From the NCBI GenBank assembly GCA_937893785.1, contig CALCSP010000314.1, forward strand, positions 1-5,040: 5,040 nucleotides of DNA. Direction: 5' to 3'. Shown here piece after piece: positions 1 to 5,040 of the stretch. The notes below the pieces were generated by a model. It ran no database searches and was not told the origin of the DNA. It worked only from the letters and a program-made list of their open reading frames with translations. Numbering within the stretch: the first letter of the stretch is position 1; every line of letters begins with the position of its first letter. Position numbers and translations under genes: made by a program. Source of the stretch: an uncultured Verrucomicrobiales bacterium. Lineage in GTDB: Bacteria > Verrucomicrobiota > Verrucomicrobiia > Verrucomicrobiales > DEV007.

Positions 1-75
1 ACGAAAGCCCTTCGCTTGCTTGAGCATGCGCTTTCGCCTTTTGCGACTTGCTGGAGAGTTGGTTGCTCTTGGCAT
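1..75 (-). CDS. rplT: Large-subunit ribosomal protein L20 (bL20), N-terminal fragment
   Basis: The minus strand reads ATG at 75-73 and stays open for 25 codons to the window edge, giving MPRATNSPASRKRRKR followed by MLKQAKGFR. This is the basic N-terminal extension of bL20, including the conserved K-x-A-K-G-F/Y block. In the family this tail threads into 23S rRNA and is needed for early 50S assembly; in several bacteria L20 also represses its own operon by binding mRNA. The P-R-A-T-N-S-P-A-S-R start resembles the PVC-type L20 (Chlamydia has a similar R-A-T-G-S-V-A-S-R). A clear GGAGG Shine-Dalgarno lies nine bases upstream (85-89). The gene follows rpmI on the same strand, the usual order, but after an unusually long structured spacer. 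The remainder, roughly 90 residues in typical L20, lies outside the window. Confidence 0.92.
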   Translation of the reverse strand, partial: MPRATNSPASRKRRKRMLKQAKGFR

Positions 76-84
76 TGGTTATTT

Positions 85-89
85 CCTCC
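85..89 (-). promoter_or_regulatory. Shine-Dalgarno of rplT
   Basis: The minus strand carries GGAGG nine bases before the rplT ATG. It is the strongest ribosome binding site in the window and fixes the rplT start. It lies downstream of the structured spacer, so folding of that spacer could affect access to it. Confidence 0.8.
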
Positions 90-118
90 GGTTCAGGCAG
101 TTTGGTTTATTTCTTCAT

Positions 119-233
119 GACCTGCGGTCTCGCCTGTCCGGTTTGATTCCCCTAACCGGGAATCAGGCCGCGAGGTCGTTGCCTGCTTTTACAGATTATA
201 ATCAGAATAAGCAGGCGGTCGCCCTAGTGGGCG
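119..233 (-). promoter_or_regulatory. Structured rpmI-rplT spacer, candidate cis-regulatory RNA
   Basis: Between the rpmI stop and the rplT ribosome binding site the minus-strand transcript can form several helices. (a) A 5-bp GC-only hairpin, 220-224 with 229-233, loop of 4, starts two bases after the rpmI stop. (b) An 8-bp stem, 181-188 with 209-216 (GCCTGCTT/AAGCAGGC), encloses the palindrome GATTATAATC at 194-203. (c) A 9-bp stem with one bulged base, 119-127 with 168-177, encloses (d) a perfect 8-bp hairpin, 144-151 with 158-165, loop of 6. The loop of (d) plus its flank can instead pair six bases, 138-143 with 154-159, as a competing helix or partial pseudoknot. No U-tract follows any stem, so intrinsic termination is unlikely. 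Known families use L20-binding mRNA structures to control rpmI/rplT; assigning that role here is inference. Confidence 0.5.
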
Positions 234-235
234 GA

Positions 236-448
236 TTAGTGGCTAAAAGGCAGGTTTTCGCGAAAACGCGGCAAGTCAGACTCGGAGACAAGGGCTGCCT
301 TACCTAAATTACGCTTTCTCTTGCGGTTTTTATTCAGGAGTAGGTGGCGCTTACCTTGTTTACGGCGCAACATTTTACCTGTGCCGGTTACTTTCACCCG
401 CTTTGAGATTGCCTTATGCGTTTTGCTTTTACCCGCTGTTCTAGCCAT
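236..448 (-). CDS. rpmI: Large-subunit ribosomal protein L35 (bL35)
   Basis: This complete 70-residue, very basic protein belongs to the bL35 family. The diagnostic signature is the K-x-K-T-H-K-A start, then KRVKVTGTGK, then GKRHLL, and a Lys/Arg cluster NRKRKRNLGKA. It ends in a family-typical tail (ALVSESDLPRFRENLPF), close to the usual LVSxxDxxRVKxxLPY form. Length is normal (about 65 residues elsewhere). L35 is a small 50S subunit protein. The ATG at 448-446 is the only credible start, because an in-frame TAG lies four codons upstream (463-461). No Shine-Dalgarno precedes it closely; the nearest purine match, GAGG at 474-471, is 22 bases away inside a hairpin. rplT follows downstream, as expected. 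infC, often directly upstream in other bacteria, is absent; a divergent kinase gene takes its place, so rpmI probably has its own promoter. Confidence 0.96.
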   Translation of the reverse strand: MARTAGKSKTHKAISKRVKVTGTGKMLRRKQGKRHLLLNKNRKRKRNLGKAALVSESDLPRFRENLPFSH

Positions 449-451
449 GGG

Positions 452-483
452 GCGGGAAAACTAGCGGAATCCTCGATTCCCGC
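452..483 (-). promoter_or_regulatory. rpmI leader with two mutually exclusive hairpins
   Basis: In the minus-strand leader, the segment GCGGGAA (483-477) can pair in two ways. With GATTCCGC (471-464) it makes an 8-bp stem with one bulged base and a 3-nt loop. With TTCCCGC (458-452) it makes a perfect 7-bp stem whose 3' arm ends three bases before the rpmI ATG and would block initiation. The two pairings exclude each other and the gene lacks a normally spaced Shine-Dalgarno. This suggests a translational on/off switch, possibly r-protein feedback. The pairings are read directly from the sequence; the regulatory role is inferred. Confidence 0.4.
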
Positions 484-532
484 AACCGCTTTTTGCTTTA
501 ACCTGCCATTCATGAGTCCATCTACCGGATCT

Positions 533-560
533 ATATTAATTTAAATGAATAGGAATTTAA
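533..560 (-). promoter_or_regulatory. Possible promoter for rpmI-rplT
   Basis: Read leftward, TTAAAT (560-555) and TAATAT (538-533) are separated by 16 bases and could serve as weak -35 and -10 boxes. They sit in the most AT-rich part of the divergent intergenic region. A promoter is expected here because the upstream neighbour is transcribed the other way. The exact boxes are uncertain; AT-rich DNA gives such matches easily. If correct, the rpmI leader would be about 75-80 nt and would include the alternative hairpins. Confidence 0.3.
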
Positions 561-601
561 CTTTACTTTACTAATTGCTGATGCCGTCTAACCGTGTTTT
601 T

Positions 602-623
602 ATCAAGTTCGGCGTATCTTGAT
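602..623 (+). promoter_or_regulatory. Dyad overlapping the kinase start codon
   Basis: ATCAAG (602-607) and CTTGAT (618-623) form a perfect 6-bp inverted repeat with a 10-base loop. A further U-G pair (601 with 624) is possible in RNA. The right arm contains the first bases of the ATG at 622, so folding of the mRNA would hide the start codon; as DNA it could be an operator. No Shine-Dalgarno is visible nearby, which makes start-region structure more relevant. Function is inferred. Confidence 0.3.
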
Positions 624-2244
624 GATAACGATGAATTCTAAGACTCAGAGGATCTGGACCCTATACCCTCATCTCCGAATGGCGGTGGATCAGGTCGATG
701 AGGGAGTCATTATTCTGGACCTGCAACCTCAGCAAGGTAGCGGTCCCCGAATGGTTTTTTTGAATCGGGGAATTGCCGTTTTGAGCGGGTTCGAAATAGA
801 AAATCTGCTTGGTAATGGTTTAGCGACTTTATTTGGAGGGAGAAACCTTCAGATGTTGCTCGAGAGGCTTTCGGCGATTGCCGCCAATCAGGGGGTTTTT
901 CAGATCAGTAACCCGCTTCTCCGGGCTGATGGGTCCGAGTTGAATTGTCTTTGGAAGGTCAGTTGTGTTTGTGATGAGAAGGGTGAGCCGTTGAATTTTA
1001 TGCTTACGCTGGCTAGGGAGGAGAATGCCGCTGAGGCTCTGGTGGGTGATGAGCGAATCCAGGTTGAAATGATCGAAGGTGCTGTACTTGATGATGATCA
1101 GGGTAGATCGGAAAGAATGGAGACGCTGGCGCTGCTGGCTGGCGGAATCGCACATGATTTTAAGAACATGTTAACTGGGGTGATTGGAAACCTTTCCTTG
1201 GCGCGTCAGCAGGTTGACAATGGAGAACTGGGGGCGCGCATTGGTGATGCTATAGAGGCGTCACAAAAGGGACAGGAAATGGCCGAGCATCTGCTCTTTT
1301 TTGCCCGAGGTGACGGCGGCGAAAGAACTGAGGCGGACGTTGGCCGTTTACTTCAGAAGACAGCCCAACTGTGTACGGGAGGGGGATCAGAGGCACAGTG
1401 CCAGGTGATGCTAGATGAAAATCTCTGGTCCGCTACGATTAACGTGACGCGCATCAGTCAGGTCATAAGCAACCTTATTTTCAATGCTCGGCAGGCGATG
1501 AATGATCAGGGGATTTTTCAGGCGAAACTAACTAATGTGCAGTTGGATGAGGGTGAAGGAGAGAGTTTGCCTGCAGGGCCCTACTTGCGGCTGGATGTGA
1601 TGGATCATGGGTGCGGTATTCCGGAGGACAAGATAAAGGATATTTTCACGCTTTTTTATACAACCAAGGATAAGGGAAGTGGTTTCGGTCTGGCGACATG
1701 CCAGAGTGTTGTGCGTGAGCACGGTGGCAGCATTGGGGTTGTGTCGCGGGTGGGCCGAGGTAGCCGCTTTACTGTATACCTTCCAGCTACTGGTCATGAG
1801 TTCAGTGGAGAGAAAGATACGAAAGTCGGAAATGGCGATTTTTATCGCGGAAAGGGCAGGCAGATCCTTGTTGTTGATGATGATCCCATGATCTTGAATA
1901 CCATTCAGGCTATTTTAAAGCATTTGAATTTTACGTCAGTCGGTGTGTCCAGTGGTGAGGAGGGCGTTTCCTTTTTCCAACGTCATTATCGTGACGGTAC
2001 TCCGTTCTCCGCAGTGTTAATGGATTTAACTCTGCCGGGTGGCATGAATGGTGAGCAGGCTACAAGGAGAATACTGGACGTTGATCCTGATGCTAAGGTG
2101 ATAGCCAGCAGTGGATATTTGAGTGATCCGGTAAATGAAGAACAGCGTGAAAAGGGATTTGTCGGGGCATTGTCCAAGCCTTACGACATCGGTATGGTCT
2201 CTGATGTGTTGCGTGAGGTTTTGGAGGGCACGAATCAGCTTTAA
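622..2244 (+). CDS. Cytoplasmic hybrid sensor histidine kinase (PAS-HisKA-HATPase-REC)
   Basis: Numbering is from the ATG at 622 (540 residues). Residues about 15-135 look like a PAS sensor (D-E-G-V-I-I-L-D, V-F-L-N-R near 48, a DGSELNCLWKV strand). The dimerisation/phosphoacceptor domain carries GGIAHDFKNML with phosphorylatable His178; Asp179 beside it and Asn182 at +4 are the residues linked to kinase and phosphatase activity. The ATP-binding domain shows the N-box NLIFNARQAM (Asn284, Asn288), G1 DHGCGIP (Asp328) and G2 GSGFGLAT (352-359). After a linker near 391-412, a receiver domain has the acidic pocket VVDDDP (Asp419/420), phosphoacceptor Asp468 in MDLTLPGG, Ser497 and Lys519. All key residues are intact. 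There is no transmembrane segment or signal peptide, so it should sense a cytoplasmic cue. The receiver implies a phosphorelay or self-inhibition, but no Hpt or output regulator lies nearby. A TTG at 619 and an ATG at 631 are alternative starts; none has a clear Shine-Dalgarno. The ligand and gene name are not recognisable. Confidence 0.94.
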   Translation: MITMNSKTQRIWTLYPHLRMAVDQVDEGVIILDLQPQQGSGPRMVFLNRGIAVLSGFEIENLLGNGLATLFGGRNLQMLLERLSAIAANQGVFQISNPLLRADGSELNCLWKVSCVCDEKGEPLNFMLTLAREENAAEALVGDERIQVEMIEGAVLDDDQGRSERMETLALLAGGIAHDFKNMLTGVIGNLSLARQQVDNGELGARIGDAIEASQKGQEMAEHLLFFARGDGGERTEADVGRLLQKTAQLCTGGGSEAQCQVMLDENLWSATINVTRISQVISNLIFNARQAMNDQGIFQAKLTNVQLDEGEGESLPAGPYLRLDVMDHGCGIPEDKIKDIFTLFYTTKDKGSGFGLATCQSVVREHGGSIGVVSRVGRGSRFTVYLPATGHEFSGEKDTKVGNGDFYRGKGRQILVVDDDPMILNTIQAILKHLNFTSVGVSSGEEGVSFFQRHYRDGTPFSAVLMDLTLPGGMNGEQATRRILDVDPDAKVIASSGYLSDPVNEEQREKGFVGALSKPYDIGMVSDVLREVLEGTNQL

Positions 2245-4838
2245 TCCATAGGAGGTGGGGTATTACTGGGAGCTTCCCCTCTTTCCGCGGAATTATTGCT
2301 TGTCCTTGGTCGGATAATAATTCGGGGGATTGGCAAGATACTTCTGGTATTAAATTTCCAGTCTAGGATGCCCTTCGCTTGTGTGTTTGGCCTGTTAAGG
2401 AGGCTGAAGTTCACAGGGTACCATTCCGGGGCATCAATGGATCCCTTGCATTGATACTTAAAAAGTTTAGAAATTGGCCAACCCACGATTTTTAGAGGAC
2501 CGCGAGCATTCATTTCCGCCTTGATATTGAGCTGGTGGTTCGTCTTCAGAGTATTTATTTCCCCATTTGCCTGTAGGGTGAACCCAGGTGCAACTCCTTT
2601 AAAATTGGTAAGCTGAAGTATGCCATTACCTTCATTGTGAAAGGTGGCATTAATGGTAGCTCCCTGACTTGAGTTTACGGTTTGCTTGGCATCCAGTACG
2701 CTGCTGATGAGGAATGGAAGGGACGCCGTGCGGGTAGCCAGATTGGCATTAATCTGGCGAGATATTTTACCCATAAAAGGCATTGAGAAAATATCAGCAT
2801 TACTGATGGTTGCTGTGGCCTTGGTGGTCCATTTCTCGGGCGAGCTCGCTGGAATATCGAAATGCAGTTCGCAAGCGAGTGTGCCTTCTGTGTTTTTATT
2901 ATCTACCCCGTAGAGTGATGCCATTGGAGCAAAATTGATTTTCTCAGCCTTAAAGTGACCGCTAATGCTGCTGCCCTCATCGGCCATTTTGATTGAACCA
3001 ATATACTCAGCTTGACCGCCAAATAATTTCCCTGTGATGTCAAGTTCAACTAGATCTCCGCTTATTTTTACTGTGCCTTCCGGTTCAATGATCGAAAGGT
3101 CGCGTTCAAAGAGGATGAAATTAGCAGGTGCGGACGACTGGAATGTGGATGTGAAGCGAGACCGTTTCCCGTCACTGCTGTCGATGATTCCCTCTAGGGT
3201 CAGATCGGGAGCTGTCTCGAAATGATATTGTGAAAGGGCTTCAGCAGTTTGTGTCGAAAAATATGAGGCAATGTGTGCCGGGTAAGCTCTGCCACGAATG
3301 CCCTCCAGTATTACAATATCTTCCCGGTCAAGAAACTGCGCCCGTTTTCCGTCCACGAAGTGCCCTTCCGCAGGGTCGATGCGGAAATCCTGAAAGATCA
3401 TGCCTTCCGGATTGATCTCGAAAGCACCGGTAGCCCCCAAAAGTGGGATTCCCTGATATCTGCATTGGCCAATCCTGAAGTGTCCATTAGTGTGCCAGGT
3501 CGATGGTTTTTCTGATGAGCCTGACCCGGAGAAGTGAATATTTACAGCTGGGTTGTTGCTAAACTTAAAGCGCTGCAGCATCTCCTGAGAGCGATCGTCA
3601 TCAAAAAATGGTGCGAACGTTGCTGGGTCCATCTTGATAATGGCATCATAATTAATGTTGCCCGATGTCTCATAGAGGACATTGCTTTGAAGCGTGCCAC
3701 TCCTGTGTGCAAGTCGAAGATCTCGGACATACCAGCGTTCCGGGCTAATTGAGAAATCGGCATGGGCCGCCTGAAAATATTCACCGCGACTACTTATTCC
3801 TTCGCATGCAAGGCTGCCCATTGCATACAAGCCATGCGTATTTTTCGCATTTTTCCCTGAGATGTATATTTCCCCTTTAGCTTCAATTGCAGGAGGGGTA
3901 GCAAAATTAATTTCGCTGAGGGCATTGCTTTTCGTGAACGATGTTAGCAATGATGGGGAATCAATTGTTGACTGTATGTTGAAGGGGATTTTATCACTGC
4001 CGATACGCCACTTTGCATCAGCGATGAGTTCCCCGTATTGATCCATGATGTTCACCTGCTCAATGAAAAGATCAGGATGAAGATAATGTGCGCGCGCATA
4101 CAGGTTGTCGCATTTATAATTATTACGCAGTAAGTTTGATGCTTTCAGTTCGAGGGTTGCTTCAATACTTTCCGGGTGCTCAAGGTCGCCAAGTAATTCA
4201 ATATGGATATGGGGAAGGTTGTTGCCGATTGTCTTGTATGTCCGCATCTCACTGGCAATGATGTCCAATACCTCTCGGCGTTGCCTGATGATGTCGATTC
4301 TTCCCAAGAGTGACTGATGACCTGCCGCCGGGTCTTCGAATGTGGGTTGCAATAATGAACCGACAAGCGTCAATTTGAAACCGTTAAATAGGCATTCGGC
4401 CTGTTCGATTTCAAAACGGTTACCGGGAATCCGGATGCGGGCACTGAAATTCTTAATCTCGAGTCTGTCTGTGTCAGAAATTGTCGGGTCAATTGGCAGT
4501 GAGATGTCGGCATCACGCAGTTGGATGGTGTTAAGGAAGAGTTCCTTGCGCAACAGTTTTGCCAAGTCGATGTCTAGGGTGATATTATTGATTGAGGCCA
4601 CCACGGACTCCCGTTTTTCGGTGGCAAATATTTTCACGTTTCTTGCCACTAGGCCGTCAATAGGATCAATGGTAAGCTTGCCGATTTGTGCTTCGATGCC
4701 GCGTTTCTCAAATTCTTCCATAATAAGGCTGCGCCATTTCTGGCTAAAGCCCTTGTCATAGGCATAGACAGCTGCCCATGTGCCAACGGCAAGCAAGAAG
4801 ATTAGGAGGGATCTGGCGTTACGTCGCAGCAGGCGCAT
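2241..4838 (-). CDS. AsmA-like membrane-anchored envelope protein
   Basis: From the ATG at 4838 this encodes 865 residues. A basic N-terminus (MRLLRRNAR) precedes one hydrophobic segment at about 10-27 (SLLIFLLAVGTWAAVYAY), a signal anchor that would leave the rest in the periplasm. The region after it (GIEAQIGKLTIDPIDGLVARNVKIF) matches how AsmA/YhdP/TamB-type proteins begin, with a short beta-strand repeat region that follows. The body is a long run of alternating polar/hydrophobic strands, and the part at about 595-835 (LDITGKLFGGQAEYIGSIKM, ADIFSMPFMGKISRQ) resembles an AsmA-like C-terminal region. A Ser/Asn/Pro-rich tail ends the protein. Relatives in Gram-negatives are thought to carry phospholipid between inner and outer membranes; that role here is by family analogy. 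An in-frame TTG at 4886 would add 16 residues (881); I prefer the ATG because it places the basic residues directly before the anchor. Neither start has a good Shine-Dalgarno. No cysteine lipobox or enzymatic motif is visible. Confidence 0.68.
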   Translation of the reverse strand: MRLLRRNARSLLIFLLAVGTWAAVYAYDKGFSQKWRSLIMEEFEKRGIEAQIGKLTIDPIDGLVARNVKIFATEKRESVVASINNITLDIDLAKLLRKELFLNTIQLRDADISLPIDPTISDTDRLEIKNFSARIRIPGNRFEIEQAECLFNGFKLTLVGSLLQPTFEDPAAGHQSLLGRIDIIRQRREVLDIIASEMRTYKTIGNNLPHIHIELLGDLEHPESIEATLELKASNLLRNNYKCDNLYARAHYLHPDLFIEQVNIMDQYGELIADAKWRIGSDKIPFNIQSTIDSPSLLTSFTKSNALSEINFATPPAIEAKGEIYISGKNAKNTHGLYAMGSLACEGISSRGEYFQAAHADFSISPERWYVRDLRLAHRSGTLQSNVLYETSGNINYDAIIKMDPATFAPFFDDDRSQEMLQRFKFSNNPAVNIHFSGSGSSEKPSTWHTNGHFRIGQCRYQGIPLLGATGAFEINPEGMIFQDFRIDPAEGHFVDGKRAQFLDREDIVILEGIRGRAYPAHIASYFSTQTAEALSQYHFETAPDLTLEGIIDSSDGKRSRFTSTFQSSAPANFILFERDLSIIEPEGTVKISGDLVELDITGKLFGGQAEYIGSIKMADEGSSISGHFKAEKINFAPMASLYGVDNKNTEGTLACELHFDIPASSPEKWTTKATATISNADIFSMPFMGKISRQINANLATRTASLPFLISSVLDAKQTVNSSQGATINATFHNEGNGILQLTNFKGVAPGFTLQANGEINTLKTNHQLNIKAEMNARGPLKIVGWPISKLFKYQCKGSIDAPEWYPVNFSLLNRPNTQAKGILDWKFNTRSILPIPRIIIRPRTSNNSAERGEAPSNTPPPMD

Positions 4839-4966
4839 CAGTAATGGAAGGATGCCGTTTGAAAGGCAGAAAGTCAAAGTGTGCAATATGGAAATATATT
4901 CATTGATGAGGGCTACTGAGTACTTGTATTTTTAGTCTGCAGCGGCGATTATTTTTGAATCAAATT

Positions 4967-4991
4967 GGCCTTTGATATGCTCATATAGGCC
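4967..4991 (+). promoter_or_regulatory. Interrupted dyad upstream of the right-edge gene
   Basis: GGCCT (4967-4971) is matched by AGGCC (4987-4991). Inside it, ATATG (4975-4979) is matched by CATAT (4982-4986), giving two stacked 5-bp arms with a 3-base bulge. It lies 19-43 bases before the ATG at 5010, in the divergent spacer, where an operator or leader hairpin would be expected. There is no U-tract, so it is not a terminator. The symmetry is visible; the function is unknown. Confidence 0.25.
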
Positions 4992-5009
4992 ATATCTTAA
5001 TTATTTTGT

Positions 5010-5040
5010 ATGCTGCGTATCGCCGTCCTTGGTAGCGGAA
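5010..5040 (+). CDS. N-terminus of a Rossmann-fold protein, possibly phosphoribosylglycinamide formyltransferase
   Basis: ATG at 5010 opens a frame of ten codons to the window edge, MLRIAVLGSG. This is a beta-strand followed by the glycine turn of a nucleotide-binding Rossmann-like fold. PurN, the formyltransferase of the third step of de novo purine synthesis, often starts this way (R-I-x-V-L-x-S-G-x-G-S-N). NAD-dependent dehydrogenases such as GpsA also begin with I-A-V-L-G-x-G, so ten residues cannot decide. No Shine-Dalgarno is evident upstream. The frame runs divergently from the AsmA-like gene. Confidence 0.4.
   Translation, partial: MLRIAVLGSG

Noticed and set aside
220..233. GC hairpin after the rpmI stop as an intrinsic terminator
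   Set aside because: The stem is five pairs and is followed by a mixed sequence without a U-run; rplT downstream should be co-transcribed.
20..307. Plus-strand open frame of 95 codons across the rplT/rpmI region
   Set aside because: It lies antisense to two clear ribosomal protein genes and through their structured spacer; its product has no recognisable family features.
575..603. TTGCTG and TTTTAT with 17-base spacing as a kinase promoter
   Set aside because: Only three and four of six consensus bases match, and the resulting leader would be about ten bases; too weak to list as a feature.
829..1155. Minus-strand open frame of 108 codons inside the kinase gene
   Set aside because: It is antisense to the PAS and H-box coding region, whose motifs are unmistakable on the plus strand.
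2268..2292. Possible bidirectional terminator near the convergent stops (GGGAGCTTCCC and the palindrome TTCCGCGGAA)
   Set aside because: Stems are only about four bases with tiny loops, no U-tract follows on either strand, and the elements lie inside the AsmA-like coding sequence.
4342..4761. Plus-strand open frame of 139 codons inside the AsmA-like gene
   Set aside because: It is the longest antisense frame, but its Ser/Arg/Leu-rich low-information product is what the opposite strand of the AsmA-like coding region would give; there is no ribosome binding site and no family signature.

Overview
The window reads as ordinary bacterial chromosome. The best taxonomic clue is the L20 N-terminus at the left edge (MPRATNSPASRKRRKR...LKQAKGF). 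It resembles the Verrucomicrobiota/Chlamydiae (PVC) form of this protein more than the proteobacterial or Firmicute form. With a moderate GC content and a large AsmA-like envelope protein, my guess is a Gram-negative member of Verrucomicrobiota (Opitutae-like). This rests on remembered family features, not on a search.

Layout from left to right: (1) Positions 1-448, minus strand: the ribosomal protein pair rpmI (L35, complete) then rplT (L20, first 25 codons, running off the left edge). They are separated by a spacer of about 160 nt that is rich in inverted repeats. (2) Positions 449-621: a divergent intergenic region holding the rpmI leader, which has two mutually exclusive hairpins, and presumably the promoters for rpmI (leftward) and the kinase (rightward). 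(3) Positions 622-2244, plus strand: a soluble hybrid sensor histidine kinase (PAS - HisKA/HATPase - receiver) with every key catalytic residue visible. (4) Positions 2241-4838 (possibly to 4886), minus strand: a large AsmA-like protein with one N-terminal membrane anchor. It converges on the kinase so tightly that the two stop codons overlap in one TTAA. (5) Positions 4839-5009: a second divergent intergenic region with a dyad. (6) Positions 5010-5040, plus strand: the first ten codons of a Rossmann-type protein, possibly PurN.

The genes do not form one pathway: translation machinery, a signalling kinase and an envelope protein sit as separate transcription units. No mobile element, CRISPR array, tRNA or rRNA is visible. 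The part most worth a second look is the RNA structure around rpmI. Hairpins flank the gene on both sides, and the rpmI-rplT spacer holds a bulged long-range stem, an inner hairpin and a competing or pseudoknot-like pairing. It could be an unrecognised r-protein autoregulatory element.
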